Both the position numbers and the translations under genes were made by a program. From contig CAIYRS010000111.1 in assembly GCA_903928685.1 (NCBI GenBank), positions 1 through 64,000 on the forward strand: a stretch of DNA of 64,000 nt, read 5' to 3'. Numbering within the stretch: position 1 is the stretch's first letter; the number at the start of each line of letters is the position of its first letter. The DNA is from an uncultured Methylococcaceae bacterium (GTDB lineage Bacteria > Pseudomonadota > Gammaproteobacteria > Methylococcales > Methylomonadaceae). Below are positions 37,101-47,976 of this stretch, one piece after another. The notes under the pieces were generated by a model. It had not been told where the DNA came from. It did no database searches and saw nothing but the letters and a program-made list of their open reading frames with translations.

Positions 37101-39641
37101 GATTTGTTCTGGGGTGCGTTTTTCATAGCCAGTATCTAAATAGGCGATGTCACTGGCGACTGGCGATTTTTCTTGCAGATATAAAATCGGCTCGTCAGTC
37201 ATGCTGATGTATTCCCGAACGGCAGTGTTGCCATAGGAATGTCCGGCACCGTCTTGGCGTTCTTTAAACAAGCCAAGGAAAGGGATGTCTTTTTCTTCTT
37301 TTACCGATAAGGCTTTTTTATGCCATTCAGTCGCGCTGGCGGCAATATCGGCATAGTGAACGCCACCCACTGAGGCGTGGATGTTGGGGAAGTACGGGCT
37401 TAGTCGTGGTTCGTCGGTATCCAAGTAATTGGATTCGAAAAACTCGCCGCCGATATAGCTTTCCACCGTACATAAACCAAATTTCCCCATGGTTTTCATT
37501 AGGGATTTTTCTGTGCCTTTTTGGAATTTATCCAAGGTTTTTTGCCGATCAGCAGGCGCATAATGGCTGATAACGCGGTTATGTACGCTAATTGGGCAAA
37601 TTGCCGATGCGCCAAAGCCTAAGATGGTGGCGATGTCGTGCGGGCTGGCGGCTTGTCCGGTTTCTGCTATCAGTGATGAATTAAAACGCAGGCCTTGTTT
37701 TACCAAGTGTTGGTTGGCAGCCGATACCATAAGTAGGGCAGGGATGGCGGCACGTTCTGGGCTGATGTTGGTGTCGCTTAAAATAATGATGCCAACATTA
37801 TTGCGGGCGTGTAGGCCTACTTGTTCGCAAACATCTAATAAGGCGGCTTCTAGGGCAGCTTCATTGGCTTCGCTATCGTTAAAATCAGGCGTGTATAAAG
37901 TGTCTAAGGTAACGCTGGCAACGGCGGTTTGTTGGCGGATTTGTTCCAGCTGGGTGCGTTGTAAAATCGGGCTGTCGATGACCAGTTGTTTGCTGGATGC
38001 GTCAGAGAAGGTCGGTTTTGCACCTAAAGCCACGCGCAAAGTCATGCCGTCGCTTTCTCTGATGGAATCTAAAGGCGGGTTGGTGACTTGGGCAAAACGT
38101 TGGCTGAAATACCGTGACATACCGCCTTCTGCACCGGAAAGCGCATTTGGGGCAATGCCGTATCCCATTGCGGAAACTTTTTCCATGCCTGTCGCCAGCA
38201 TTGGGTCTAGCAGGAATTTGAAGCTTTCTTGGTTGAGCGAGTATGCGGTGTGCTGTTGGTCAACAGAAAATGTCTGGTGGTTATCCAGTTCTTCCAGGCT
38301 AACTTTAGCCAAGCTGTTGATATGGATGCGGCGTTGTTCTAACAGCACAGCATAGTTTTGTTCGCTAGCCAGTTTTTCCATAGTCTGGTGGCTGTCGTAG
38401 GCCTGTCCAGTAATATGGTCGAAATACAACATGCCGCCCGCTTCAATACGTCCGCGTTTGATGATGTCTTTGGGCGGGAAGTCTATTTGTCCGGCTTCGG
38501 ACATAACGGCTAGGTATTCAGACGTTTCTACGGAACGCAGTGGGCGTAATCCCAAGCGATCTAGGCGTGCGCCTACGCGGATGCCGTCGTTGAATACTAA
38601 TGCTGCTGGGCCGTCGTTTTTTTCTTCATACAAGCTGAAGTATTCAAACATGGCGCGTACTTCAGGCGATAAGGTGGTGTCGTTTTCCCAAGCTGGCGGC
38701 ATCATTGCTAAGACGGCGGTAACAATGTCCAAATCGTCTTCGTTAATACGGCGGGTGAGGGTTTGGTCTAATCTGCCGGAATCAGATAGTCCGCGTGGGA
38801 AAACAATGTGTTTGTTGTGCTGGCGGGCAATAGCGCATTCGCTCAGGCGATTTTTTTTGTCGGTGTTTAGTTCGCCGTTATGAGCCATATATCGGAACGG
38901 CTGTGCCATTGTCGTGGCTGGCGCGGTATTGGTGGAAAAACGGGTGTGGAAAAATAAGGTGCTGATTTCATGGTCTTTATCGTATAAGTCGATAAAGTAC
39001 GGAATGACTTCAAAAGAGTTCAGGCGGCCTTTGTAAACTTGGGTGCGCGAACTCATGGATAAGGGGTAAAAACCCTGTAGTTCTTCGCTGGAAAACGCTT
39101 CGCTTTCTATGTCTAGTAACTTTGCTTGTATGTATTTTTCAAAAACAGCATGTTCAACGTCTTTTAGTGCTTCTGGGCGACCAAATACGCATTGTTTGAT
39201 AGGCAGTTGCGCTTTCTGGGCAGCGGCGTTAATGACTGATTTATCAACATCAACGTTGCGCCACAATAGTATAGGGAAGCCAGCTGTTTTCAGATGGCGT
39301 TCGACTAATTCTTGGGCGGCGGAATCAAAGTGGTCGTGGTCTTCTGGGAAAAAAAAGTTGGCGACACCAAACTGGCCTAGTTCTAAGGATTCAATGCCAG
39401 TGATTTTGCGGAAAAACTTTCTTGATAAGTCAACGTTGACGCCAGCACCATCACCGATACCTTCGGCACTCATGCCGCCGCGATGCGGAATGGTACAAAG
39501 TGCTTCATGGGACTTAACCAACAGATCATGCGTTTGTATGCTTTGTTTATGGGTTATAAAGCCGACACCGCAGCTGTCTTGGGATAAGCTTGCGTCGTAA
39601 AGCATAGTTTGGTTATTGTCTGATTGGGTTTTTTGTGTCAT
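34164..39641 (-). CDS. gltB: Glutamate synthase large subunit, unusually long form
   Basis: 1825 residues, against about 1490 for E. coli GltB. Makes two glutamates from glutamine and 2-oxoglutarate. Class II glutaminase with nucleophile Cys24 after a 23-residue propeptide (SQDSCGVGFITH); FMN/synthase domain with SNSGEGGEHFSRYGT, AQGAKPGEGGQLP and SPPPHHDTYSIEDL; three-cysteine [3Fe-4S] site CVMAKNCNIKC near 1241-1251; then the GXGXG beta-helix domain. Compared with E. coli, about 135 residues are extra before the cluster and about 200 after it. The C-terminal part (from about 1570, DEARAHEQFIKAMLEQHAEY on) is helical, not part of normal GltB. No gltD is adjacent; the next gene is a CysJ-type diflavin reductase. 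Frame intact throughout. Confidence 0.9.
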   Translation of the reverse strand: MTQKTQSDNNQTMLYDASLSQDSCGVGFITHKQSIQTHDLLVKSHEALCTIPHRGGMSAEGIGDGAGVNVDLSRKFFRKITGIESLELGQFGVANFFFPEDHDHFDSAAQELVERHLKTAGFPILLWRNVDVDKSVINAAAQKAQLPIKQCVFGRPEALKDVEHAVFEKYIQAKLLDIESEAFSSEELQGFYPLSMSSRTQVYKGRLNSFEVIPYFIDLYDKDHEISTLFFHTRFSTNTAPATTMAQPFRYMAHNGELNTDKKNRLSECAIARQHNKHIVFPRGLSDSGRLDQTLTRRINEDDLDIVTAVLAMMPPAWENDTTLSPEVRAMFEYFSLYEEKNDGPAALVFNDGIRVGARLDRLGLRPLRSVETSEYLAVMSEAGQIDFPPKDIIKRGRIEAGGMLYFDHITGQAYDSHQTMEKLASEQNYAVLLEQRRIHINSLAKVSLEELDNHQTFSVDQQHTAYSLNQESFKFLLDPMLATGMEKVSAMGYGIAPNALSGAEGGMSRYFSQRFAQVTNPPLDSIRESDGMTLRVALGAKPTFSDASSKQLVIDSPILQRTQLEQIRQQTAVASVTLDTLYTPDFNDSEANEAALEAALLDVCEQVGLHARNNVGIIILSDTNISPERAAIPALLMVSAANQHLVKQGLRFNSSLIAETGQAASPHDIATILGFGASAICPISVHNRVISHYAPADRQKTLDKFQKGTEKSLMKTMGKFGLCTVESYIGGEFFESNYLDTDEPRLSPYFPNIHASVGGVHYADIAASATEWHKKALSVKEEKDIPFLGLFKERQDGAGHSYGNTAVREYISMTDEPILYLQEKSPVASDIAYLDTGYEKRTPEQIDNFGITPAYRSFTKNLYLERDARPAALRDIMNFPADIRLANSQAEFDLALGKHNLRGNRNFLVRGLKVSPAGENGFAVSFTENSSAARLQQLAAHFQQRFAEIEFTLTVEASSVNVVVDSGNLFSNYLKNLHTARDPIALADVQPAHEITKTIASGAMSHGALLAEAHEAVALGTNIVGASSNSGEGGEHFSRYGTLRSCKIKQFASGRFGVWAGYLADPTIEEIEIKIAQGAKPGEGGQLPAAKVSVEIAALRGGTPRVELVSPPPHHDTYSIEDLGQLIHDAKAARIKVGVKLVSSEGIGTIAVGVAKAGADVINVAGNTGGTGAAAVTSLKNSGRSPEIGLAEVHQALAANGLREKVILRCSGAHQSGTDMVKSAILGGDSFEFGTTALMMLRCVMAKNCNIKCPAGLTTAHEEFKGDARVLAQYFMNLAHEVREILASLGYKSLQEVRGKTDLLHLIDHPSMIGQIDLTKMLAHVDEIKIDKPIYLEANFRVDDTIIAQVKSALVSGTDQPIVIEGQGFKLNNCNKTVGGQAAIDIERLLAYELTGEQIANNTLIYTNPQGRRYLAPDSVIIRTTGSAGQSYAAFMNDGMRMEHLGTCNDGVGKSACGGTLVVESPGGGIKTPGNNVLIGNFALFGATGGKAFINGEAGDRFAVRNSGAMAVVEGVGDFACEYMTNGAVLNIGGFGKGFCNGMSGGNAYQYDPQNRLEQLYDKTSVALHSLAEDSDEARAHEQFIKAMLEQHAEYANSSKAKNLLANWEVERVHFKFALPLWLYKTQTAHYLQQTIDRKEMIEELALELAQQQVSQVKQAYLSQQPLFGGLVPNYGEKDSQLTFKLVNSFAVFDKAQQIAREMLKNKPESERTNACIEQAARKIITERPRKLQDALVKITREAYSNYQEPQLAALLADKRLHDYKTALINRSVQSIYSMGSTAWIMSQDSLNKHALASVPAVDHYLAALVGLDIVQALMAEPTA

Positions 39642-39841
39642 TTATCCGGCCCGTTTATGTCATGCTGTTTAGGGTTCGTTTTTTTTTCAATGCGTGTTAC
39701 AGTCGAAGCTATAAGATGTGCATCGATAGATGATGAAGCCTTTTCACTTAGTGAAACCTGCAAATTCTAATACAGATAGGGGAGGTAAGTCATTAGGTAT
39801 CGGTTTTTTGTGAAAATTAGATTACTTTATAGTTGATTAAT

Positions 39842-41059
39842 ATGAAAGAACTTTTTGATGTGGTCATAGTCGGCGGCGGTATGGTTGGCGCTGCGGTTGC
39901 CTGTGCCTTGGGTGATAGTAAGTTGCGAGTTGCTGTTTTGGAGAACACTTTGCCAGAATCCTTTGCAGAAGACCAGCCTCATGATTTGCGGGTATCGGCG
40001 CTCAGTATTGCATCTAAAAATATTCTTGAATCGGTCGGGGCTTGGCAGGGCATTCTCAATCGTCGTTATTGCCCGTTCCGGCGGATGCGTGTTTGGGAAA
40101 CGGCTGGTGATACCGAATTTTGTAGCGATGATATTAATTATCCTGAATTGGGTTATATCGTTGAAAACCGCATCACCCAATTGGCCTTGTTGGAGCGCTT
40201 GCAGGATTTTTCCAATATCGAGTTCATTTGTCCTACAGCCATCAATAAAGTGGATTATCGTCCGGGTGAATCTAGCCAGATTCTATTAGCTGACGGACGG
40301 GAATTGTCGGCAAGGTTGCTGATTGCAGCTGATGGTGGGCAGTCGAAAATCCGCCAAACCGTGGGTATTGGTGTAACCAGTTGGGATTATCAGCAACATG
40401 CCTTGGTTATCTATATAGAAACCGCTTACGGTCAGCAAGATATTACATGGCAGCGGTTTTTGCCGAGTGGTCCGCAAGCTTTTTTGCCATTGACAGGGCA
40501 TTACGGTTCGATAGTTTGGTACAACTCGCCTGATGAAATTAAGCGATTGCAAAAGTTGCCGCTTGCTGATTTGGCTGATGAGTTAGTTAAGGCTTTTCCG
40601 GAATGTTTAGGGAAAGTTGAACGCGTTATTGCAGCAACCAGTTTTCCATTGCGCCGCCAGCATGCCCAGGCTTATGTTAAGCCAGGCGTGGCTTTGGTAG
40701 GTGATGCCGCACATACCATAAATCCGCTTGCAGGGCAGGGGGTTAATATTGGTTTGTTGGATGCGGCTGCATTAGCTGAAACAATAATAGAAGCAGCAAA
40801 TAAAGATAAGGATATTGCTGATATTGCTACTTTAAAGCGTTACGAGCAAATGCGCCGTAATGAGAATTTAAAAATGATGACTGTGATGGATGTGTTTTAT
40901 CAGGTTTTTAGTAATGAGATTGCGCCAATAAAGTTTTTACGCAATTTGGGCTTGGGTTTGGCGGAGCGGGTTTTGCCAGCTAAAAACTTAGTCATGAGGA
41001 ATGCAATGGGTTTGGAAGGTAGTTTGCCTAAGCTTGCGCGTGGCAAGCAACTTAGTTAA
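39842..41059 (+). CDS. UbiH/UbiF/VisC/COQ6 family FAD hydroxylase
   Basis: 405 residues from ATG 39842 (MKELFDVVIVGGGMVG); an in-frame TTG at 39833 is less likely. Adds a hydroxyl group to a ubiquinone ring precursor. Seen: dinucleotide-binding GGGMVGAAVACAL, ubiH-family LLIAADGGQSKIRQ, and the FAD/ribityl motif VALVGDAAHTINPLAGQG. Which ring position (UbiH, UbiI, UbiF, UbiM) cannot be decided here. Divergent from gltB over a 200-bp gap in which I see no other gene. Confidence 0.88.
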   Translation: MKELFDVVIVGGGMVGAAVACALGDSKLRVAVLENTLPESFAEDQPHDLRVSALSIASKNILESVGAWQGILNRRYCPFRRMRVWETAGDTEFCSDDINYPELGYIVENRITQLALLERLQDFSNIEFICPTAINKVDYRPGESSQILLADGRELSARLLIAADGGQSKIRQTVGIGVTSWDYQQHALVIYIETAYGQQDITWQRFLPSGPQAFLPLTGHYGSIVWYNSPDEIKRLQKLPLADLADELVKAFPECLGKVERVIAATSFPLRRQHAQAYVKPGVALVGDAAHTINPLAGQGVNIGLLDAAALAETIIEAANKDKDIADIATLKRYEQMRRNENLKMMTVMDVFYQVFSNEIAPIKFLRNLGLGLAERVLPAKNLVMRNAMGLEGSLPKLARGKQLS

Positions 41060-41087
41060 AAGCTTTGCTAATTTACAGGTATTACGG

Positions 41088-41115
41088 TTGCGAAATAAAA
41101 ATCCTTGGGTATAAT
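41088..41115 (+). promoter_or_regulatory. Promoter of tRNA-Val
   Basis: TTGCGA at 41088-41093 and a perfect TATAAT at 41110-41115, spacer 16 bases, with a G/C-rich stretch just after (GCGAGCTC), as in stable RNA promoters. Confidence 0.75.
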
Positions 41116-41141
41116 AGCGAGCTCGAAGTTGTATAGACTTC

Positions 41142-41218
41142 AGGCGCGTAGCTCAGTTGGTTAGAGCACCACCTTGACATGGTGGGGGTCGTTGGTTCGA
41201 GTCCAATCGCGCCTACCA
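41142..41218 (+). tRNA. tRNA-Val (anticodon GAC)
   Basis: A 77-base cloverleaf: acceptor AGGCGCG pairs with CGCGCCT, D-arm GCTCAGTTGGTTAGAGC, anticodon stem CCACC-TTGACAT-GGTGG with anticodon GAC, T-arm TTGGTTCGAGTCCAA, encoded CCA. Nearly identical in its arms to E. coli tRNA-Val(GAC). Confidence 0.98.
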
Positions 41219-41226
41219 GATTTCAT

Positions 41227-41255
41227 AAAGCACTGCTGGTCAGTGCTTTTTTTGT
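41227..41255 (+). terminator. Terminator of tRNA-Val
   Basis: AAGCACTG-CTGGT-CAGTGCTT followed by T7, 10 bases past the tRNA and 22 before thrS. Confidence 0.88.
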
Positions 41256-41276
41256 TTAAGAGACTAACATTCGAAA

Positions 41277-43184
41277 ATGCCAATAATTACCCTTCCTGAT
41301 GGTTCTCAGCGTCATTACGAGCAAGCTGTAACAGTAATGGATGTCGCCTTGTCCATAGGCGCGGGTTTGGCTAAAGCCACGTTAGCCGGAAAAGTGGACG
41401 GCAAACTGGTCGATGCCAGTTCGGTGCTAGAACAAGATGCCAGTTTGCAAATTGTTACCATAAAAGATGAAGATGGCTTGGAGATTATCCGCCATTCTAC
41501 CGCTCATTTATTGGCGCATGCCGTTAAGCAGCTGTTTCCTGATGCCCAAGTAACCATTGGCCCAGTGATAGAAAATGGCTTTTATTATGATTTTTCCTAT
41601 CACCGCTCATTTACCCCAGATGATTTGGCGGCGATAGAAGCCAAGATGCAACAACTGGTTGCTGAAGACTATAAAGTCTCCCGCAGTCTTATGCCTAGGG
41701 ATGCGGCAATAAGCTTCTTTAAGGATATGGGTGAAGCTTACAAGGCAGAAATTATCGCCTCTATCCCCAATAATGAAGACTTGTCCTTATATGAACAAGG
41801 CGGCTTTACTGATTTATGCCGTGGCCCGCACGTGCCAAGCACAGGTAAATTGGGCGCATTCAAGTTAATGAAAATTGCGGGTGCCTATTGGCGTGGCAAT
41901 TCTGATAATGAAATGCTACAGCGGATTTATGGCACCGCATGGAAAGATAAAAAAGAGTTGCAAGATTATTTGCACCGCTTGGAAGAAGCAGAAAAGCGCG
42001 ATCACCGGAAATTGGCAAAAACCCTAGATTTGTTCCATGCCCAAGAAGAAGCACCGGGTATGGTGTTCTGGCACGAAAAAGGCTGGGTCATTTACCAACA
42101 GATTGAACAATATATCCGCGAAAAACTGCGTTTAAATGGTTATGGTGAAGTTAAAACCCCGCAAGTTGTAGATCGTTCATTGTGGGAAAAATCAGGCCAC
42201 TGGGAAAAATTCAGTGCAGGTATGTTTACTACCCGTTCTGAAAATCGTGATTACGCGATTAAACCAATGAACTGCCCTTGCCATGTACAAATATATAACC
42301 AAGGCATAAAAAGCTACCGGGATTTACCTATCCGTTTGGCTGAGTTCGGCTCTTGTCACCGTAACGAGCCATCAGGCACTTTGCATGGCTTGATGCGAGT
42401 ACGGAATTTTGTCCAAGACGACGCACATATCTTTTGTACCGAAGAGCAGATTCAAGACGAAGTTTCAGTATTTATCGACTTGCTTTTCGAAGTTTACAAA
42501 GATTTTGGTTTTGATGAAGTCATCATCAAATTATCAACCCGTCCTGAAAACCGTGTTGGTGATGATGCCGTATGGGACAAAGCTGAAAATGCTTTAGAAC
42601 TGGCATTAAATAACAAAGGCCTTAAGTGGGATTTGCAGCCGGGTGAAGGCGCATTTTACGGGCCAAAAATTGAGTTTTCGTTAAAAGATTGTATTGGTCG
42701 GGTTTGGCAATGTGGCACTATCCAAGTGGATTTTTCCATGCCAGGCAGACTTGATGCCACTTATATTGCTGAAGATGGCTCAAGACAAACGCCAGTCATG
42801 TTACACAGGGCTATCTTGGGTTCTTTGGAACGCTTCATCGGTATCTTGATTGAACAACATGCAGGAACATTCCCCGTTTGGTTGTCGCCAGTGCAAGCCG
42901 TGTTAATGACCATTACTGACCGCCATAGTGATTATGCCGTTGAATTGGCTAGAAGCCTTGAGCTACAAGGCATTAGGGTCAAATTAGATTTGAGGAATGA
43001 AAAGATCGGGTTTAAAATCCGCGAGCACTCGATACAGCGTATACCGTATTTAGTGATTATTGGTGATAAAGAACTAGAACAACAAACTATCACAATCCGC
43101 ACACAAAAAGGTGTGGATTTAGGTAGTCTGACAATGGGCGAGTTTGCTGAAAAGCTAAAACAAGACATTGCAGACAGAAAATAA
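41277..43184 (+). CDS. thrS: Threonyl-tRNA synthetase
   Basis: 635 residues (E. coli 642). TGS domain (1-62), editing domain with [10 protein letters not shown] (about 74) and SYHRSF, class II catalytic core with zinc ligands in [10 protein letters not shown] and a His in DDAHIFC, motif 2 [12 protein letters not shown], motif 3 [17 protein letters not shown], then the anticodon domain from about 535. Start ATG 41277. Head of the thrS-infC-rpmI-rplT-pheS-pheT-ihfA block. Confidence 0.97.
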   Translation: MPIITLPDGSQRHYEQAVTVMDVALSIGAGLAKATLAGKVDGKLVDASSVLEQDASLQIVTIKDEDGLEIIRHSTAHLLAHAVKQLFPDAQVTIGPVIENGFYYDFSYHRSFTPDDLAAIEAKMQQLVAEDYKVSRSLMPRDAAISFFKDMGEAYKAEIIASIPNNEDLSLYEQGGFTDLCRGPHVPSTGKLGAFKLMKIAGAYWRGNSDNEMLQRIYGTAWKDKKELQDYLHRLEEAEKRDHRKLAKTLDLFHAQEEAPGMVFWHEKGWVIYQQIEQYIREKLRLNGYGEVKTPQVVDRSLWEKSGHWEKFSAGMFTTRSENRDYAIKPMNCPCHVQIYNQGIKSYRDLPIRLAEFGSCHRNEPSGTLHGLMRVRNFVQDDAHIFCTEEQIQDEVSVFIDLLFEVYKDFGFDEVIIKLSTRPENRVGDDAVWDKAENALELALNNKGLKWDLQPGEGAFYGPKIEFSLKDCIGRVWQCGTIQVDFSMPGRLDATYIAEDGSRQTPVMLHRAILGSLERFIGILIEQHAGTFPVWLSPVQAVLMTITDRHSDYAVELARSLELQGIRVKLDLRNEKIGFKIREHSIQRIPYLVIIGDKELEQQTITIRTQKGVDLGSLTMGEFAEKLKQDIADRK

Positions 43185-43191
43185 AAACTTG

Positions 43192-43207
43192 GGAGGATCA
43201 GGGTATC
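43192..43207 (+). promoter_or_regulatory. infC ribosome site and AUC start (autoregulatory)
   Basis: GGAGG at 43192-43196, spacing 8, then ATC. A strong site with a non-canonical start is the known basis of IF-3 feedback control. Seen in sequence; the control is from family knowledge. Confidence 0.75.
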
Positions 43208-43729
43208 GCTGCTAAAAAAGATGAAACGCGCATAAATGATATGATCACCGCTAGACGGGTGAGAGTTACAGGCGCTGAAGGTGAGTCGTTAGGCATTATC
43301 TCATTAGATGAAGCTAAGCAAATTGCTTACGCTGCAGACTTGGATTTGGTGGAAATATCACCAAATGCAGATCCTCCGGTTTGTCGGATAATGAATTACG
43401 GCAAATACCAGTTTGAGTTAAACAAAAAGCTGGCTATCGCCAAAAAGAAGCAAAAACAAATTCAGGTAAAAGAAATCAAATTCCGTCCTGGAACTGATGA
43501 AGGCGATTACCAAGTCAAATTGAAAAGTTTGACGAAATTTCTCAATGACGGCGATAAGACCAAAATTACCTTACGGTATCGCGGTCGGGAAATGGCGCAT
43601 AGGGAAATCGGCATGGAACAGCTTAAGCGTATCGAAAAAGATTTGGAAGAAATCGCTATCGTCGAACAATTTCCGAAAATGGAAGGTCGGCAAATGGTTA
43701 TGGTGATGGCACCCAAAAAGAAAAAGTAA
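43205..43729 (+). CDS. infC: Translation initiation factor IF-3, rare ATC start
   Basis: 174 residues if it starts at ATC 43205. The IF-3 family opens with a conserved short basic segment then RINDxI; here that is [19 protein letters not shown], and the only codon available before it is ATC, 8 bases after GGGAGG (43191-43196). The first ATG (43241) would cut this segment off. IF-3 genes use AUU, AUC or AUA starts so that IF-3 represses its own translation. N-domain to about 75 ([13 protein letters not shown]), linker helix KKKQKQIQ, C-domain with [13 protein letters not shown]. Ends KKKK. Terminator-like hairpin follows. Confidence 0.93.
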   Translation: MAAKKDETRINDMITARRVRVTGAEGESLGIISLDEAKQIAYAADLDLVEISPNADPPVCRIMNYGKYQFELNKKLAIAKKKQKQIQVKEIKFRPGTDEGDYQVKLKSLTKFLNDGDKTKITLRYRGREMAHREIGMEQLKRIEKDLEEIAIVEQFPKMEGRQMVMVMAPKKKK

Positions 43730-43754
43730 AAACACTTTTCGTGTTTTTGTTTTT
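43728..43754 (+). terminator. Terminator or attenuator after infC
   Basis: AAACAC-TTTTC-GTGTTT followed by a T-rich run (TTGTTTTT). The stem is weak (about 7 bp), so partial read-through to rpmI is likely. Confidence 0.55.
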
Positions 43755-43757
43755 AAT

Positions 43758-43798
43758 GGCAACACAGGACGTGTTGCCAACACCATGGCAGCATGGTG
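43758..43798 (+). promoter_or_regulatory. Tandem hairpins in rpmI-rplT leader
   Basis: Two perfect hairpins: GGCAACAC-AGGAC-GTGTTGCC (43758-43778) and CACCATG-GCAG-CATGGTG (43781-43798), 80 bases before rpmI. In other bacteria L20 represses rpmI-rplT by binding leader RNA; these may be the equivalent here. That is inference. Confidence 0.5.
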
Positions 43799-43878
43799 TA
43801 GACAATTCCTCAGGGCCTTGCATTTTGCCTTGTTGGGTTTATCTCAGGGATATTTATTATCATTATTGGAGCAAACAA

Positions 43879-44076
43879 ATGCCTAAAATAAAGACTAACC
43901 GTGGAGCTGCCAAGCGTCTTAGACGTACCGGCAACGGTGGTTTTAAATGTGGAGCGTCGCATCGCCGCCATATTTTGACCAAAAAATCAACCAAAAGAAA
44001 AAGACAGTTACGCAAACCTTCCGCAGTGCATCCTTCTGATGTTCGGATGGCAGCACGTATGTTGCCATATAGCTAA
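43879..44076 (+). CDS. rpmI: Ribosomal protein bL35
   Basis: 65 residues, very basic, from ATG 43879 preceded by [31 protein letters not shown] and [15 protein letters not shown] are the bL35 hallmarks. Part of the 50S subunit. An open frame continues upstream but the ribosome site and family start fix this ATG. Confidence 0.97.
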   Translation: MPKIKTNRGAAKRLRRTGNGGFKCGASHRRHILTKKSTKRKRQLRKPSAVHPSDVRMAARMLPYS

Positions 44077-44091
44077 AACAGGAAATAAGCA

Positions 44092-44457
44092 ATGCCTAGA
44101 GTTAAACGTGGCGTAACTGCCAGAGCAAGACACAAAAAAATCTTAAAACAAGCCAAAGGTTACTACGGTGCCCGTAGCCGGGTTTATCGCGTTGCTAAGC
44201 AAGCGGTAATCAAGGCTGGCCAGTATGCGTATCGCGATCGCAAACAAAGAAAACGCCAATTCCGCGCCTTATGGATTGTGCGTATCAACGCTGCAGCCCG
44301 TATGTATGGCATTTCCTACAGCCGTTTAATTAACGGTTTGGCAAATGCAAATGTTGAGATAGACCGTAAAGTATTAGCTGATATCGCCGTACGTGATATT
44401 GAAGCATTTGGTGAAATTGCCAAAATCGCTAAAGCTAACGTAAGCCCACTTTCATAA
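44092..44457 (+). CDS. rplT: Ribosomal protein bL20
   Basis: 121 residues (118 in E. coli). [20 protein letters not shown] and [20 protein letters not shown] are diagnostic. Binds 23S rRNA early in 50S assembly and usually represses its own operon. AGGAAATAAGC precedes the ATG; 15 bases after rpmI. Confidence 0.98.
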   Translation: MPRVKRGVTARARHKKILKQAKGYYGARSRVYRVAKQAVIKAGQYAYRDRKQRKRQFRALWIVRINAAARMYGISYSRLINGLANANVEIDRKVLADIAVRDIEAFGEIAKIAKANVSPLS

Positions 44458-44478
44458 AAATCTGTCTTTGCGTTATCA

Positions 44479-44510
44479 GAAGCCCCTGCCGATAAAACGG
44501 CAGGGGCTTC
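44479..44510 (+). other. 13-bp hairpin between rplT and pheS
   Basis: GAAGCCCCTGCCG (44479-44491) and CGGCAGGGGCTTC (44498-44510) are exact complements around ATAAAA. It is very stable but is followed by GGCTTGAC, not a T run, so intrinsic termination is doubtful. I see no pheM-like leader peptide. It may separate or stabilise the two parts of the transcript. Confidence 0.65.
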
Positions 44511-44555
44511 GGCTTGACAGAATCAAGCTTAGACCCCCATCCAACCAACTAGTGA

Positions 44556-45584
<1,029 letters not shown>

Positions 45585-45599
45585 ACAAAGGCTTGAGTC

Positions 45600-47975
45600 A
45601 TGCAAATTAGTGAAGCCTGGTTAAGAAACTACGTAAATCCTGCCATTAACACCGAAGAATTGGTCGCACAATTGACGATGGCTGGTTTGGAAGTCGATTC
45701 CGTTCAAGCTGCCGCCGCCGACTTTTCTGGCGTTGTCATTGGCGAAGTCATGGCAATGGAAAAACACCCCGATGCTGACCGTTTGCGTGTTTGCCAAGTC
45801 AATGTCGGTGCGCCCGAACTTTTACAGATTGTTTGTGGTGCCAGCAATGTCCGTGTTGGCCTAAAAATCCCCGCCGCTTTAATTGGCGCGGTATTGCCCG
45901 GCGATTTTAAAATCAAAAAATCCAAACTTCGCGGCGTTGAATCGTCCGGGATGTTATGTTCGGAAAAAGAATTAGGTATTGCTACCGATTCCCAAGGACT
46001 GATGGAATTAGCGGCTGATGCCCCAGTGGGTAAGGACATCCGTGAATATTTGTCCTTAGACGATAAACTTATCGAAGTGGATTTAACGCCAAACCGTGCC
46101 GACTGTTTAAGCGTAGAAGGTATCGCCCGCGAAGTTGCTGTACTTAACGGCATCGATATGCAGCCTACTGCTATCGAAGCGGTGGCAATAAGCCACGCAG
46201 ATACCTTATCAGTAACAGTACAAGAACCAGCTGCTTGCCCGCGATACCTTGGGCGCTTGCTAAAAAATGTTAATCCAGAAGCGGTAACGCCTTTATGGAT
46301 GCAAGAACGCTTACGGCGTTCAGGCTTGCGGAGTTTAGGGCCGCTGGTCGATGTCACCAATTATGTATTATTGGAATTAGGGCAGCCACTTCATGCCTTC
46401 GATGCTGGCAAATTACAAGGTGGTATCACGGTACGTTTAGCCAAAGATGAAGAAGCGATTGTGCTCCTAAATGGTCAAAGCATTCGCTTAGAAACTGACA
46501 CCTTGGTGATAGCCGATGACCAAAATGCCTTAGCTATTGCTGGAGTAATGGGGGGCAACGGTACGGCTGTTAGCGACACTACCCGCAATGTATTTTTGGA
46601 ATGTGCGTTTTTTACACCACAACAAATCGCTGGCAAAGCCCGTAAATATGGCTTGCATACCGATTCTTCACATCGTTTTGAACGTGGTGTCGATGCCACT
46701 TTACAGCACCGTGCCATAGAACGCGCTAGCCAACTGATTATCAGTATTGCTGGCGGTGAAGCTGGGCCAATTGTTGATGTGACTGAACAGGCCGCATTGC
46801 CGCAACGTAATGCCGTTGCGCTTAGAAAACAACGGGTCGAAAAAATCTTAGGCATGGCATTGCCGGATGAGCTAATCGTTAGTATTTTCCAACGCTTAGG
46901 CATGGCAGTTACCACGCAAACCGACGGCTGGTTAGTCACGCCGCCGGGATGTCGCTTTGATATTGCTATCGAAGCCGATCTTATCGAAGAATTGGCGCGT
47001 ATTTATGGCTATAACAATCTGCCAAGTACCCAGCCAATGATGCGTAGCAGTTTGGCGCAAGCCAGCGAAGCAGTCATCAATCTTGACCGCATCAAAGACT
47101 TACTGGTAGACCGTGGCTATCAAGAAGCCATCACCTATAGTTTTGTTGATGAAGACATCCAAAAAACCATTGCGCCAGATTGTGAGCCGATTCGTCTGAA
47201 AAATCCGATTTCCTCGGAATTGTCAGTCATGCGCACCACCTTATGGTGTGGTTTATTAAAAGCGGCGCTCCACAACACCAATCGCCAACAAACGCGGGTG
47301 CGCTTATTTGAGACAGGCTTACGCTTCATCAAAAGCAACGGCGAAACCGTACAGCAAAAAATGCTGGCGGGCTTGGCATTAGGTGCAGCATCGCCAGAAC
47401 AATGGGCAGAAAACAGCCGAAAAGTTGATTTTTTCGATATAAAAGCCGATGTTGAAGCCATGTTTGCGCTAACAGGTTGCCCTGTTGCTTTCGCCCCAGC
47501 TGAGCAAATCGCCTTGCATCCAGGGCAAACAGCACAACTGCTTACCGACGATGGCGAAATTATTGGTTGGTTGGGCATGTTGCACCCTAATCTGGAAAAA
47601 CAACTCGGTTTTGACAGCCAAGTGTTTTTGTTTGAATTAGACCAAAACCTGTTGCTGAACAAAAAAATCGCCAAATTCAAACCGTTATCCAAATACCCAT
47701 CGGTACGGCGCGATTTGGCAATAATAGTAAAAGAAGCCGTCACCGCCGATGCCATTATCGCCAGCATCCACGCAAACAATGAAGCCAATCTGCAAGATGC
47801 GCTGATATTTGATGTCTATCGTGGCAAAGGCATAGACGAAGGCCATAAAAGCATGGCCTTAAGTTTTAATTTACAAAACGACACACAAACACTTACAGAC
47901 ACTGAAATTGATGCTATATTAAACAGAGTCTTAGAGACATTGACCAAAGAATTTAATGCAAAATTGAGGGACTGA
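45600..47975 (+). CDS. pheT: Phenylalanyl-tRNA synthetase, beta subunit
   Basis: 791 residues (795 in E. coli). EMAP/tRNA-binding domain (about 40-150, [20 protein letters not shown]), B3/B4 editing domain ([20 protein letters not shown]), B5 ([20 protein letters not shown]), inactive class II core, and C-terminal anticodon-binding FDX-ACB domain ([18 protein letters not shown]). 15 bases after pheS. Confidence 0.97.
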   Translation: MQISEAWLRNYVNPAINTEELVAQLTMAGLEVDSVQAAAADFSGVVIGEVMAMEKHPDADRLRVCQVNVGAPELLQIVCGASNVRVGLKIPAALIGAVLPGDFKIKKSKLRGVESSGMLCSEKELGIATDSQGLMELAADAPVGKDIREYLSLDDKLIEVDLTPNRADCLSVEGIAREVAVLNGIDMQPTAIEAVAISHADTLSVTVQEPAACPRYLGRLLKNVNPEAVTPLWMQERLRRSGLRSLGPLVDVTNYVLLELGQPLHAFDAGKLQGGITVRLAKDEEAIVLLNGQSIRLETDTLVIADDQNALAIAGVMGGNGTAVSDTTRNVFLECAFFTPQQIAGKARKYGLHTDSSHRFERGVDATLQHRAIERASQLIISIAGGEAGPIVDVTEQAALPQRNAVALRKQRVEKILGMALPDELIVSIFQRLGMAVTTQTDGWLVTPPGCRFDIAIEADLIEELARIYGYNNLPSTQPMMRSSLAQASEAVINLDRIKDLLVDRGYQEAITYSFVDEDIQKTIAPDCEPIRLKNPISSELSVMRTTLWCGLLKAALHNTNRQQTRVRLFETGLRFIKSNGETVQQKMLAGLALGAASPEQWAENSRKVDFFDIKADVEAMFALTGCPVAFAPAEQIALHPGQTAQLLTDDGEIIGWLGMLHPNLEKQLGFDSQVFLFELDQNLLLNKKIAKFKPLSKYPSVRRDLAIIVKEAVTADAIIASIHANNEANLQDALIFDVYRGKGIDEGHKSMALSFNLQNDTQTLTDTEIDAILNRVLETLTKEFNAKLRD

Positions 47976-47976
47976 A

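Noticed and set aside
44479..44510. pheST attenuator with leader peptide
   Set aside because: The hairpin is strong, but no T run follows and no Phe-rich leader ORF is visible.
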